DNA from: Actinomadura sp. KC216
Lineage (GTDB): Bacteria; Actinomycetota; Actinomycetes; Streptosporangiales; Streptosporangiaceae
Assembly: GCF_004348535.1 (NCBI RefSeq)
Contig: NZ_SMJX01000037.1
Location: forward strand, 1-41,731
Length of the DNA stretch: 41,731 nt
Direction: 5' to 3'
Position numbers and translations under genes: made by a program. How positions within the stretch are numbered: position 1 is the first letter of the stretch; each line of letters opens with the position of its first letter. The notes below the pieces were generated by a model that was not told the DNA's origin, did no database searches, and saw only the letters and a program-made list of their open reading frames with translations. This document shows positions 1 to 7,481 of this stretch, in pieces.

Positions 1-243
1 GTCCACCACCTGATCCACCGACAGCCCAACCCGCACGAACCCGTTCCCCGCCACAGACCCCCGGACCCGCCGCGCGATCACCCACGGATCAACCCCCAGC
101 CGCAACGCCACAGGACTCTCATAAACCCCGGCACCCCGGCTGAAAACAACGACATCCTCAGGCACCGACACATCAAGCTCACCCTCGGCCACGGCGTCCC
201 GCACCGCACCCGCAAGGGCACCGCTCACATCGGCTGGAGTCAC
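1..243 (-). CDS. nrtL: ArgS-related anticodon-binding protein (NrtL-like), N-terminal part
   Basis: Partial gene running off the left edge. The first ~80 codons from a GTG at 243 are visible, beginning VTPADVSGALAGAVRDAV. This resembles the N-terminal part of actinobacterial proteins related to arginyl-tRNA synthetase that lie next to a response regulator and tRNA-Arg. The start lies 10 bases past the stop of the response regulator on the same strand, so the two are probably co-transcribed. It is a chromosomal gene outside the mobile element. The identification rests on the short N-terminus and on the neighbourhood, so the family is likely but not certain. Confidence 0.6.
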   Translation of the reverse strand, partial: MTPADVSGALAGAVRDAVAEGELDVSVPEDVVVFSRGAGVYESPVALRLGVDPWVIARRVRGSVAGNGFVRVGLSVDQVVD

Positions 244-253
244 ACCGGTGAGA

Positions 254-661
254 CTATCCGGCAACCGCGGCGAGCTTCCGCACGGTCTGGATCAGCTGAT
301 TCGGGTCGAACGGCTTGGTCACGTAGGCGTCGACCCCGATCTCGTTCCCCCGGCGCACATCGTGCTCCTGCGCCCGCGCCGTGATCATCACGACCCTGAT
401 GTGCGCGGTCTCCGGATCCTCCCGCAGCCGGACCGCCGTCACCCACCCGTCCAGCCTGGGCATCATCACGTCCAGCGTGATCACGTCGGGCCGCACCTGG
501 GCCACCTTCTCCAGGCAGTCCTGACCGTCCACCGCGGTCGACACCTCGAACCCCTCCAGTTGCAGGTTCACGGCGATGAGCTGGCGGATCACCTCGTCAT
601 CATCGACGACCAGCACGCGTCCCAGTGGCTCGGTCACGGCCTCGAAGTTAGCCCACTCCAC
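254..661 (-). CDS. Single-domain response regulator (CheY-like receiver)
   Basis: A stand-alone receiver domain of 135 residues with no output domain, which probably acts by protein-protein contact in the cytoplasm after phosphorylation by a histidine kinase. The canonical residues are present: acidic pair D20/D21 in VLVVDDDEVIRQL, phospho-acceptor D64 in VITLDVMMPRLDG, switch T94 in VVMITAR and K116 in VTKPFDP. The GTG at 661 gives the full open frame. A second GTG at 637 (reading VTEPLGRVLVVDD) would fit the usual length of such proteins and may be the true start. It is a chromosomal neighbour of tRNA-Arg, transcribed away from it. No cognate kinase is in the window. Confidence 0.93.
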   Translation of the reverse strand: MEWANFEAVTEPLGRVLVVDDDEVIRQLIAVNLQLEGFEVSTAVDGQDCLEKVAQVRPDVITLDVMMPRLDGWVTAVRLREDPETAHIRVVMITARAQEHDVRRGNEIGVDAYVTKPFDPNQLIQTVRKLAAVAG

Positions 662-743
662 CCCCGTGTCGCACGGCGAACGTCCACGTGCGCGTCACCC
701 CGCCAACCCTGGTAATCTTCTACCGCGCCGCCCAAGGGCGCAC

Positions 744-815
744 GCCCCCTTAGCTCAGGGGATAGAGCAACGGCCTCCGGAGCCGTGTGCGCAGGTTCGA
801 ATCCTGCAGGGGGCG
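744..815 (+). tRNA. tRNA-Arg (anticodon CCG)
   Basis: A complete cloverleaf can be drawn. The 7-bp acceptor stem is GCCCCCT/AGGGGGC, the D arm is GCTC...GAGC, and the anticodon stem is ACGGC/GCCGT around loop CTCCGGA (anticodon CCG at 777-779, reading CGG). The T arm is GCAGG/CCTGC around TTCGAAT, and the discriminator is G at 815. CCA is not encoded. The gene lies directly against the 3' end of a large serine recombinase gene on the other strand, and the two overlap by about 65 bases. That is the arrangement expected if the mobile element uses the 3' part of this tRNA as its chromosomal attachment site. Confidence 0.95.
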
Positions 816-2741
816 CCCAGAAGATGGGAACAGGCGGCCGTCGTTTCGGCTCTGTTCCATCTGCATCTCAGATCCTCGTTCCGTGATGCTCTCTGTGGTC
901 TTGGTGAGCATCCTCACCGTATCTTCTCGGACCGTCACGCGGAACGTGGCCTCGTGGCTAGTCCGGTTGTAACGGATCTGAAGCTGGAAGGCGTCGTAGA
1001 GCTGGCGCTCCAGGTTCTCGGGCAGCTTCGATAGGTTGAGGCGGAGTTGCGGGATGAGGTTGAGAAGGTCGGCGTCGTCATTGGCCGGGGGCGTGTCGGC
1101 GTTGAGGCGGTCAAGCTCTGCTTGCTTGGTGCGCCGGGTGGCGTTCAGCTCAGCGAAACGTCGCTGGATGGACTGCCGGTAGTCGTGGTCGGAGTCGGCA
1201 TCGCCGGTGGTTTCGAAGCCTTCTAGCTGGGTGATGAGGTTGTCCTGGCGGCGCCGCAGTTCGGTCAGCTCCCGCTTGAGTTGGGTGCGGCGCTTGGTGG
1301 CCGAAGAGTCCGCCTGCCTGGTGGCTGAAGTCCGGAGTTGGTCGCGAAGGTGCTGCTGACGGCGAGGGCCGAAGATCCGTTCGGCGAAGAAATGGCGGAC
1401 GCCGTCCAGCAGGGTCTCCTCCCGGATCCACAGGCTCTTGGGATGGTCGCGGTACCAGTCGGCGCGGTCCTTGTGGTGCTGGCGTTCGGGCTGGCAGGCG
1501 AAGTAGGCGATGCCGTGCCGGGTCTTCCCGAACATCCGCCGCCCGCACAGGTCACAGCAGACATACGAACGCAGGCGGTAGGAGCGTTTGGTCTGCGGGT
1601 GTGTGCTTCTGGCGTTGGTGGGGCGGGAGCCCTGGCGTTGCTGGGCCACTGGTGAGGCGGCTTCGAACAGGTCTTTGGTGACCAGCGGCTCGTGTGTGGG
1701 ACGGGGTGACCAGATCCATTCGCCGGGCTCGTTGTGGCGTCCGCCCTTTTTGGAGGCGCGGCGGTTCCACACCATGTAGCCGGTGTACTTGGGGTTGGTG
1801 AGGATGCCGCGGACCGCCGAGCCGGTCCAGCGTCCGACCGCACGGCGTGGGTCGACCGGTTCTGGGGGTGGATGGCTAGCGAGATCGGTGTTGAGCCGGT
1901 CGGCGATGTCCTCGTAACCCAGGCGCTGCAGCGCCCGCATCTGAAAGATGGTCGTGACGGTGGGGCCTTTGGCGGGATCGGGGATCAGGCGTGTTTTTGT
2001 CTTGCCTTCTGCACGTCTAGCCGGCACAGGGTGGGGGCGCCTGTCGGCCATGTAGCCATAGGGCGGGCGCCCGATGTTCCAGCCCTGCTCGGTGTGTTCA
2101 CAGAAGCCATCCCAGGACAGTTCCAGCATTTGCACGACGTACCATTCGGCGATGGCCTGGTTGATACGCCGGGTGAGGATGGGAGCCGCACGCTTGCGGG
2201 CACGTCGGCCGTTTCCGCTGTCAGGAAGGATGGGCTCGTTGGCCGCCAGTAGAGGGACGCCGTTCTGTTCCAGCTCGTATTCAATCTTGGTGCCAAAGTA
2301 GGTGCGCCGAGCGACCCGGTCGATTCCCTCACAGATCACCGCCACGAACCGGCGGTCGGTGCGGGAAGCCTCTGTCAGCAGGTCCTGAATTCCGCCATCC
2401 CGGGGGATCGGAATATTGAACTGTTCGTGCGCGCGGCCGTAACCGCGGTCGTCGAGGTCTTTGCGGCCGGACTCCACGTCGTAGAAGTGCGCCACGATGA
2501 CGTAGCCGCTGGGCAAGGCGTCCCGGGACTTACGCAGTTGCCGAGGAAGCGACAGCGACGGGTCCTGCTGGTCATCGGTGGATGTACGTCCCAGCCACGC
2601 GACCGGTACTGGTAGCCCGGCCTGGGATGCTTCGCCAAGCGGATCGGACTTGTCGTCAGCCTCAAGCCATGGGAGGACCACTTCCCCGTGGCCGTTGTCT
2701 CGGTGATCTACTCCTGCTGATCGGTATGCTGGCCTAGCCAT
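750..2741 (-). CDS. Large serine recombinase (site-specific integrase)
   Basis: A 663-residue serine integrase expected to integrate and excise the element. The N-terminal resolvase domain has catalytic Ser54 in AWLGRTSTDDQQDPS and the arginine motif EGIDRVARR. A recombinase domain (about residues 205-345, including NPKYTGYMVWNRR) is followed by a zinc-ribbon (CCDLCGRRMF...FACQ, about 393-425) and a long coiled coil (about 480-560). The ATG at 2741 overlaps the preceding small ORF and has no clear Shine-Dalgarno site. A later start near VPVAWLGRT (residue 45) would fit the family equally well. The last 21 residues are encoded antisense within tRNA-Arg, and the stop codon (750-752) lies inside the tRNA. 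The C-terminus is therefore partly host-derived sequence at this left junction. Function is confident; the exact start is not. Confidence 0.93.
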   Translation of the reverse strand: MARPAYRSAGVDHRDNGHGEVVLPWLEADDKSDPLGEASQAGLPVPVAWLGRTSTDDQQDPSLSLPRQLRKSRDALPSGYVIVAHFYDVESGRKDLDDRGYGRAHEQFNIPIPRDGGIQDLLTEASRTDRRFVAVICEGIDRVARRTYFGTKIEYELEQNGVPLLAANEPILPDSGNGRRARKRAAPILTRRINQAIAEWYVVQMLELSWDGFCEHTEQGWNIGRPPYGYMADRRPHPVPARRAEGKTKTRLIPDPAKGPTVTTIFQMRALQRLGYEDIADRLNTDLASHPPPEPVDPRRAVGRWTGSAVRGILTNPKYTGYMVWNRRASKKGGRHNEPGEWIWSPRPTHEPLVTKDLFEAASPVAQQRQGSRPTNARSTHPQTKRSYRLRSYVCCDLCGRRMFGKTRHGIAYFACQPERQHHKDRADWYRDHPKSLWIREETLLDGVRHFFAERIFGPRRQQHLRDQLRTSATRQADSSATKRRTQLKRELTELRRRQDNLITQLEGFETTGDADSDHDYRQSIQRRFAELNATRRTKQAELDRLNADTPPANDDADLLNLIPQLRLNLSKLPENLERQLYDAFQLQIRYNRTSHEATFRVTVREDTVRMLTKTTESITERGSEMQMEQSRNDGRLFPSSGRPLQDSNLRTRLRRPLLYPLS

Positions 2742-2947
2742 TGAAGAATCTCTCGGATCACTGCTAGTTGAAGGGCTTCCAACGCTTGACCCTCGCTGCC
2801 GCTCACTGCGACGAATTCGACACGAGTCGAGAGCTGCCGTCCGTCTCCCTGGTCAGCGCCGATGACATCCTGAGAGTCTGCAGCATATTGGCTGTTCGGC
2901 GCGTTGCATCTAACCAAGTGGTTAGGGTCTTGTCCCGCTGGGCTCAT
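2708..2947 (-). CDS. Small protein translationally coupled to methyltransferase and recombinase genes
   Basis: A 79-residue ORF whose ATG overlaps the methyltransferase stop as ATGA (2944-2947). Its 3' end overlaps the first codons of the recombinase frame. The N-terminal half is polar; the C-terminal half (VEFVAVSGSEGQALEALQLA followed by an amphipathic helix ending in LQWLG) looks like a genuinely folded segment. The overlaps on both sides support translation as the middle gene of a three-gene operon. No family or function is recognised. By position it could be an accessory or directionality factor for the recombinase, but nothing in the sequence shows this. Confidence 0.55.
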   Translation of the reverse strand: MSPAGQDPNHLVRCNAPNSQYAADSQDVIGADQGDGRQLSTRVEFVAVSGSEGQALEALQLAVIREILQWLGQHTDQQE

Positions 2948-3987
2948 CGCATATCGCTATCGCCGTGGCCACTCTTCGCCCGAAGCCTGCGCTCTGCAAC
3001 GCGGCATAGTTCCAAGTCTTGTTCCACGCCGATGAAGGGTCGGCCGAGGTGCCGGGCGGCAATTCCAGTAGTGGCGTCTGCCGCGAACATGTCCAGGACA
3101 GTGCCGCCTGGACGGCACCCCGCGGCGATACAAGTGAGCGGCACCTCGATCGGCAGGGTGTGCCGCTCCGGTCGCGGCGGCAACGACCAGACGTCGCCAA
3201 CGGGTTCGAACGGCAACACTTCGGGTTCTTGCCGCTTTAGCGGCTGCCGTGCCGCACGGTCTCGGTCGCGGCAATGGCCGCTCACTCTGCCATCCCTGCT
3301 GCTTCCGTCCCGATCTGCGTGCCGCCGGTTGTGCTGCCAGCCAGAGTCAGGTGCAGACCGTTCGCGGCCGTGTTCGGAGGATGGATTGTCGCCGAGTCCG
3401 GGTTCACCGGTCAGGCGGTCCGGAGGGCGACAGACGGTGCCACGGTCGAAGTAGTACCGGTCCGACTTGACCAGCAGGAATATCAGCTCATAGGAGAGCG
3501 GGAATCGGTCGGTTGCCGCAGACCGGCCGAGAGAGAACTGCTGCCAGACGATGGCGTTGCGAACGATCCATCCATCGTCCTGGAGGGCGAACGCCAGCTG
3601 CCATGGCAGGCCGATCAGGGAGGTGGCGGGCACTCCCCTCATCGTGTGATCGCGGATCCGGCGACGGTGTCTCCCCTCCTGTAGGCCATCCGATCCGGTT
3701 TGGTCGGCGTAACGGTCGCCGGTAATCAGCCAGGCGGTCCCCCGGTCGTTCAGCACCCGGTGAGCTTGGGCGAAGAGCCGGCGCAAGGCGGCGAGGTAGA
3801 GGGCCGGGGTGGGTTCGCGGCCGTAGCGGCTCGGGCTGGCTGTGGGCTCATCGCGCGGTGGTGGTGTCCACAGCGGTGGGCTGGTGATGATGCAGTCGGC
3901 GGATTCGGCCGACATCTCGGCTAGCACCTGGCGGGCGTCTCCGGTGTACAGGGCGTGGGTCTTGTCGTGCCAGTAGGGGTCGCGCAC
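2944..3987 (-). CDS. Site-specific DNA methyltransferase (N4-cytosine/N6-adenine, beta class)
   Basis: A 347-residue AdoMet-dependent DNA methyltransferase. The catalytic motif IV TSPPLW is at residues 35-40, followed by a target region. The AdoMet-binding motif I is C-terminal (GTVLDMFAADATTGIAA, about 296-311), the order typical of beta-class N4/N6 enzymes. Motif I departs from the usual DPFxGSGTT, reading DMFAADATTG. A charged, low-complexity insert rich in R, D and H lies at about residues 220-270. I place the start at the GTG at 3987 because AGGAGG lies 10 bases upstream; the frame stays open to 4314, but that extension is not protein-like. No restriction endonuclease is nearby, so it is probably a solitary or protective methyltransferase. 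Its target is unknown. Confidence 0.85.
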   Translation of the reverse strand: MRDPYWHDKTHALYTGDARQVLAEMSAESADCIITSPPLWTPPPRDEPTASPSRYGREPTPALYLAALRRLFAQAHRVLNDRGTAWLITGDRYADQTGSDGLQEGRHRRRIRDHTMRGVPATSLIGLPWQLAFALQDDGWIVRNAIVWQQFSLGRSAATDRFPLSYELIFLLVKSDRYYFDRGTVCRPPDRLTGEPGLGDNPSSEHGRERSAPDSGWQHNRRHADRDGSSRDGRVSGHCRDRDRAARQPLKRQEPEVLPFEPVGDVWSLPPRPERHTLPIEVPLTCIAAGCRPGGTVLDMFAADATTGIAARHLGRPFIGVEQDLELCRVAERRLRAKSGHGDSDMR

Positions 3988-3997
3988 CTGATCGGTC

Positions 3998-4003
3998 CCT
4001 CCT
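3998..4003 (-). promoter_or_regulatory. Ribosome binding site fixing the methyltransferase start
   Basis: AGGAGG on the minus strand, 10 bases before the GTG at 3987. It argues for a 347-residue methyltransferase rather than the 456-residue open frame. Confidence 0.75.
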
Positions 4004-4089
4004 ATGCATTGAATGGTCTGCGGTATCTGGGCGCGATTGTCGGCACGGGCCACATAGGAACCTCTTAGAAGGGGCTCTACCTCGGCTGT

Positions 4090-4288
4090 TTGCCGTGCCG
4101 TCGTGCTCCGAGCCGGATTGCCGTTGCCGCCGCACTGTTCGGTTCGGCAATGGATTGCCGTCCGCAGCGCCGGAGTCGTTGCCGTCCTCGCGGACGCTGA
4201 TCTGACGTTGCCGCCGCGGCACCGACGATCAGGGGCCGTGCCGTGCCGCGTGTCAGGAGAACTCCGGCCGACTGCCGAGCACCGGCAA
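4090..4288. repeat. Cluster of TTGCCG / CGGCAA hexamers
   Basis: Eight copies in about 200 bases: TTGCCG at 4090, 4118, 4124 (a tandem pair), 4155, 4179 and 4208, and CGGCAA at 4145 and 4283. Six more lie within the adjoining methyltransferase gene (3057, 3078-3083 region near 3178, 3211, 3229, 3269 and 3513). Chance expectation in DNA this GC-rich is well under one per 200 bases. The stretch 3988-4604 holds no convincing gene. The hexamers could be binding sites for a regulator or replication protein, or the target of the neighbouring methyltransferase. Confidence 0.6.
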
Positions 4289-4486
4289 GCCGGAATTGAG
4301 TCTGGTCGTGCCATGGGCTGCTCTGCGGCCTCATAGGCGGCATATGGCCGTCGGAGTCAGGGCGTTGAGATGTCGCATAGGCCCCTCTGACCGATCGGTG
4401 GACCGCGTCCGTTCTGAGGTCTCTATGCGGGGGTGTGGCGTCCTGGTGAGCGCCGGGGCCCTGCCAGCGGCCGATCCGCCCGCCCC

Positions 4487-4554
4487 ATGCGGGCCGGGGC
4501 CACCCTTCCGGCCACATGACCGTGGCCGGAAGCCTCCGCTGGCCCGGCCCGCAT
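4487..4554. promoter_or_regulatory. Long nested inverted repeat upstream of the transfer operon
   Basis: A 68-base two-tier hairpin. The inner arms CTTCCGGCCAC / GTGGCCGGAAG (4505-4515 and 4522-4532) are perfect, with a 6-base loop. The outer arms ATGCGGGCCGGGGCCA / TGGCCCGGCCCGCAT (4487-4502 and 4540-4554) match except for one bulged G. It lies 50 bases before the first transfer gene. There is no T-run, so it is not a classical terminator. It could be an origin of transfer, an attenuator or an operator. Confidence 0.6.
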
Positions 4555-4604
4555 CCCCCCGGTCGCTGCGGGGCTCCGGCCACGTCCATCAAGGAGGTGG
4601 CTGG

Positions 4605-4949
4605 ATGCGCTCCACGATGTTCCGGTGGGTGGCGCTGGCTGCGGCCGTGCTGGCCGGTGTCCTGCTGGTGTTGTTCGCGGCGCCGGACGCGTTTGCCGAT
4701 GGGTTGGCGGCGCCGCCGCAGGATCTGAACACGGTGATCAACCGGATCACCAAGTGGCTGGTGGGGTTGCTGGTGGCGCTGGCGACCTTGTTCCTGACCG
4801 TCGGCTTCACCCGCTATCTGCTGGCCGGTGGTGATCCGGGCGAGGTCGGCAAGGCTAAAGACACCTTGAAGTACGCCGCGATCGGCTACGGCGGCGCGGT
4901 GATGGCACCGGTGCTGGTGGCCATCCTCAAAGGCTTTGTGGGCGGTTGA
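4605..4949 (+). CDS. VirB2/TrbC-like pilin subunit
   Basis: A 114-residue membrane protein expected to be the pilin-like subunit of a type IV secretion system. A signal-like helix (about residues 7-26, with an AFA site near 29-31) precedes a mature part with two hydrophobic helices (about 50-70 and 90-111) separated by a short polar loop (AGGDPGEVGKAKDTLKYAA). This is the typical layout of Gram-positive VirB2/TrbC pilins. The ATG at 4605 has AAGGAGG 7 bases upstream; the frame is open further upstream, but that part is not protein-like. It is the first gene of the transfer operon and is followed 6 bases later by the VirB6-like gene. Confidence 0.75.
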   Translation: MRSTMFRWVALAAAVLAGVLLVLFAAPDAFADGLAAPPQDLNTVINRITKWLVGLLVALATLFLTVGFTRYLLAGGDPGEVGKAKDTLKYAAIGYGGAVMAPVLVAILKGFVGG

Positions 4950-4955
4950 GCAGCG

Positions 4956-6518
4956 ATGTCTACCGCTCTGCGCGCCCGCGCCGCCGTCATCGGGTGCTGC
5001 GCTGCCGCATTGATCGCGGTGGCTGTGGCCGACGTCCCCGCACACGCCACCGTGACGACCGTGCCGGTGGGCGAAGTGGCCGCCGAACCAACGCCCACAC
5101 CGAGTTCCCCGCCGGCGCCGTCGGCTCCACCAACCAGCCCTAGCCCCTCGACATCCGCTTCTCCCAGCCCGACGACCTCGGCGCCAGGCAACCCGAGTTC
5201 CCCACCGGGCGTGCCGACAAGTCCAGAACAGGTTTCAGGCGAGTGCGGATGGTTCGACGTCGCGTGCAAGGCCAAAGAGGCGATCAACAACTGGTTCAAG
5301 GACCTGGTCTCCTCCGCGATCAATCCGGTGTTCGGGTTTCTGGGCAAATCTCTTCTGGTTACTCCGCGGCTGGACCAGACCAGCCGGGTGCAGGGATTGT
5401 GGACCGGGTCGCTGGTGGTGGCCAACTCCTGTTACGTGCTGCTGGTGCTGGTCGGCGGGCTGACCTTGATGGGCCGCCAGACCCTGCAGAACTCCTACGC
5501 GGTCAAGGACATCGCGCCTCGCCTGGTGGTCGGCATGGTGGCCTCCAACACCAGCCTGATCTTGATCGGGCAGTCGATCGAGTTCGCCAACGCGTTGTCG
5601 GCGGCGCTGCTGGGTCAGGGGGTGGATCCGCAGCAGACGGCCGATCAGCTCCAGAAGATCATCGTGCACTCGCTCAACCCCGGGGACGTGGGGATCTTCA
5701 TCGTGCTGGTGACGATCTGGGCGGTGTCGCTGGGTGTGATCCTGCTGCTGATCTACATCACGCGGGTCATGCTCACGATCTTGCTGATCGCCGCCGCTCC
5801 GCTGGCGCTGGCGTGTCACGCGCTGCCGCAGACCGAGGGGCTGGCCAAGCTGTGGTGGCGCTGCTTCTTCGGCGTGCTGGCCATCCAGGTCGCCCAGGCG
5901 CTGGTGTTCATCGCTGCGATGCGGGTGGTGCTCACCACCGACATGGTCACCATCCTGGGCTTTCGTACCCCGGGTGACCAGGTGGACCTGTGGACGACGA
6001 TCTGCCTGCTGTACGTACTGGTGCGCGTCCCCTCTTGGATCTCCCGTCTGATCTGGCAGGGCGGCGTGATCAGCCGCAGCCCGATCAGCCGAGCGGCCAA
6101 GATAATCGTTTCGTTCTTCCTGTTCCGTGGTCTGCTCGGACGGCTCGCCGGGTCCCGTGCGGGCGCAGGCAAGGCGCCGCCTCCGCCCGCTGGACGCCCC
6201 ACGGGACCGACGGTCCCGGCGCTTCCGTCAGGGTCGGCAACTCCGCCTGCTGCGGCGCGGGGTGGGTTGGCTCAGCCACGCTGGAGCCCCGCGCATGAAC
6301 GGTGGATGCCGCCCGATCCGGCCTGGCACGAGCGCGTGTATGACGGGCGTCCGGCGCCCGACAGTGTGGGTGAGCAGCAGCGCTGGGGCCGCCCGGAGAC
6401 CACCTGGACGCCCCCGCACGCCGGGGACTGGCGTGCGCCGCCACCCCGTCCAACGCGATCTCCCCATCCAGCGCCGCATCAACCTGACCCGCACCGGCCA
6501 TGGAAACGGCCCAGCTGA
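4956..6518 (+). CDS. VirB6/TrbL-like conjugal transfer membrane protein
   Basis: A 520-residue polytopic membrane protein likely to form the inner channel of the secretion system. A signal sequence (about 10-30) is followed by a Pro/Ser/Thr-rich linker (about 45-90). Next come the typical start GWFDVACKAKEAINNWFKDL and five to six hydrophobic segments between about 140 and 390, among them NSCYVLLVLVGGLTLMG. The C-terminal ~120 residues form a cytoplasmic Pro/Arg-rich tail. Length and layout match actinobacterial TrbL/VirB6 proteins. Its stop lies 15 bases before the next start, within one operon. Confidence 0.8.
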   Translation: MSTALRARAAVIGCCAAALIAVAVADVPAHATVTTVPVGEVAAEPTPTPSSPPAPSAPPTSPSPSTSASPSPTTSAPGNPSSPPGVPTSPEQVSGECGWFDVACKAKEAINNWFKDLVSSAINPVFGFLGKSLLVTPRLDQTSRVQGLWTGSLVVANSCYVLLVLVGGLTLMGRQTLQNSYAVKDIAPRLVVGMVASNTSLILIGQSIEFANALSAALLGQGVDPQQTADQLQKIIVHSLNPGDVGIFIVLVTIWAVSLGVILLLIYITRVMLTILLIAAAPLALACHALPQTEGLAKLWWRCFFGVLAIQVAQALVFIAAMRVVLTTDMVTILGFRTPGDQVDLWTTICLLYVLVRVPSWISRLIWQGGVISRSPISRAAKIIVSFFLFRGLLGRLAGSRAGAGKAPPPPAGRPTGPTVPALPSGSATPPAAARGGLAQPRWSPAHERWMPPDPAWHERVYDGRPAPDSVGEQQRWGRPETTWTPPHAGDWRAPPPRPTRSPHPAPHQPDPHRPWKRPS

Positions 6519-6533
6519 CGGAGGTGGTCACCC

Positions 6534-7481
6534 GTGCCGTCCGACGAACACAGCGTCCGGATTCCCGCCGACGTGGAAACCCCCGACAAGATCCTGGCCG
6601 GTCTGACCGCCCGCCAAGTGGCCATCTTGGCCGCGACGGGCGCGGTGCTGTGGCTGGCCTACACCGCCACCCGCAGCCTGGTGCCGTTCCCGGTGTTCGC
6701 CGCGGCGGCGTTCCCGTTCGGCGCGGCGGCCGCCGTGCTGGCGCTGGGCCGCCGCGACGGGGTAGGGCTGGATCGGCTGCTGCTGGCCGCGATCCGGCAC
6801 GCCCACTCCCCGCGCCGCCTGGTGCTGGCCCCCGAAGGGGTGGCCGCACCGCCCGCCTGGGCGCAGCAGAAGCAGCAGCCGCTGCCCGCTCCCCTGCGGC
6901 TGCCCGCCACCGCGATCTCCGCTGACGGTGTGATCGATCTGGCCGCCGATGGCGCGGCGGTGGTGTGTCAGGCGAGCACGGTGAGTTTCGCGTTGCGCAC
7001 CCCTCAGGAGCAGGCCGCGCTGGTGGGAGTGTTCGGGCGCTGGCTGAACTCGCTGTCAGGACCGGCGCAGATCGTGGTCCGCGCGCAGGACGTCGACCTG
7101 GCCCCGCTGATCTCCGGGTTGCGCGAGCATGCGCCCACGCTGGCACACCCCGAGCTGGAACAGGCCGCGATCGAACACGCCGATTTCCTCACCGACCTCG
7201 CGCGGCGCCGCGACCTGCTGCGCCGCCAAGTTCTGATCGTGCTGCGCGAACCCCACCAAGGCCGGGCCGGGGACGGCGCCGCCCAGCGCGTGCTGCGCCG
7301 CGCCGACGAAGCCGTGCGTGCGCTGGCCGCTGCTGGAATCACCGTCCGCGTCCTGCCCGGTGGCCATGCCACCGCCGTGCTGGCCGACTGCTGCAACCCC
7401 TGGCACGCCGCCCCCGCGTCAACGACCGGCCGGTGGGCGGCACCCGCCGAAACGATCACCTCCACCGGAGAACTGGGATGA
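6534..7481 (+). CDS. PrgI/VirB3-like transfer protein with C-terminal extension
   Basis: A 315-residue protein. The N-terminus (VRIPADVETPDKILAGLTAR, then two hydrophobic segments at about 28-43 and 47-65) matches the PrgI/VirB3-like inner-membrane subunits that usually sit just before VirB4. The extra ~220 residues form a cytoplasmic domain resembling the N-terminal part of SCO6880-type transfer proteins. The start is a GTG at 6534, with GGAGG 9 bases upstream. Its stop overlaps the VirB4 start as ATGA (7478-7481), so the two are translationally coupled. Confidence 0.75.
   Translation: MPSDEHSVRIPADVETPDKILAGLTARQVAILAATGAVLWLAYTATRSLVPFPVFAAAAFPFGAAAAVLALGRRDGVGLDRLLLAAIRHAHSPRRLVLAPEGVAAPPAWAQQKQQPLPAPLRLPATAISADGVIDLAADGAAVVCQASTVSFALRTPQEQAALVGVFGRWLNSLSGPAQIVVRAQDVDLAPLISGLREHAPTLAHPELEQAAIEHADFLTDLARRRDLLRRQVLIVLREPHQGRAGDGAAQRVLRRADEAVRALAAAGITVRVLPGGHATAVLADCCNPWHAAPASTTGRWAAPAETITSTGELG

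Noticed and set aside
814..828. Second copy of the junction sequence near 26256-26270 as a possible right attachment site
   Set aside because: Only 15 bases match with one difference, it does not include the tRNA 3' end, and genes typical of the element continue on both sides.
3988..4314. N-terminal extension of the methyltransferase open frame
   Set aside because: The sequence is Arg/Cys/Thr-rich and not protein-like, and AGGAGG precedes a GTG at 3987.
6085..7146. Long minus-strand ORF (353 aa)
   Set aside because: It lies opposite the VirB6- and PrgI-like genes, is low-complexity (Arg/Ala/Pro), has no ribosome binding site and matches no family; it is a shadow of GC-rich coding DNA.
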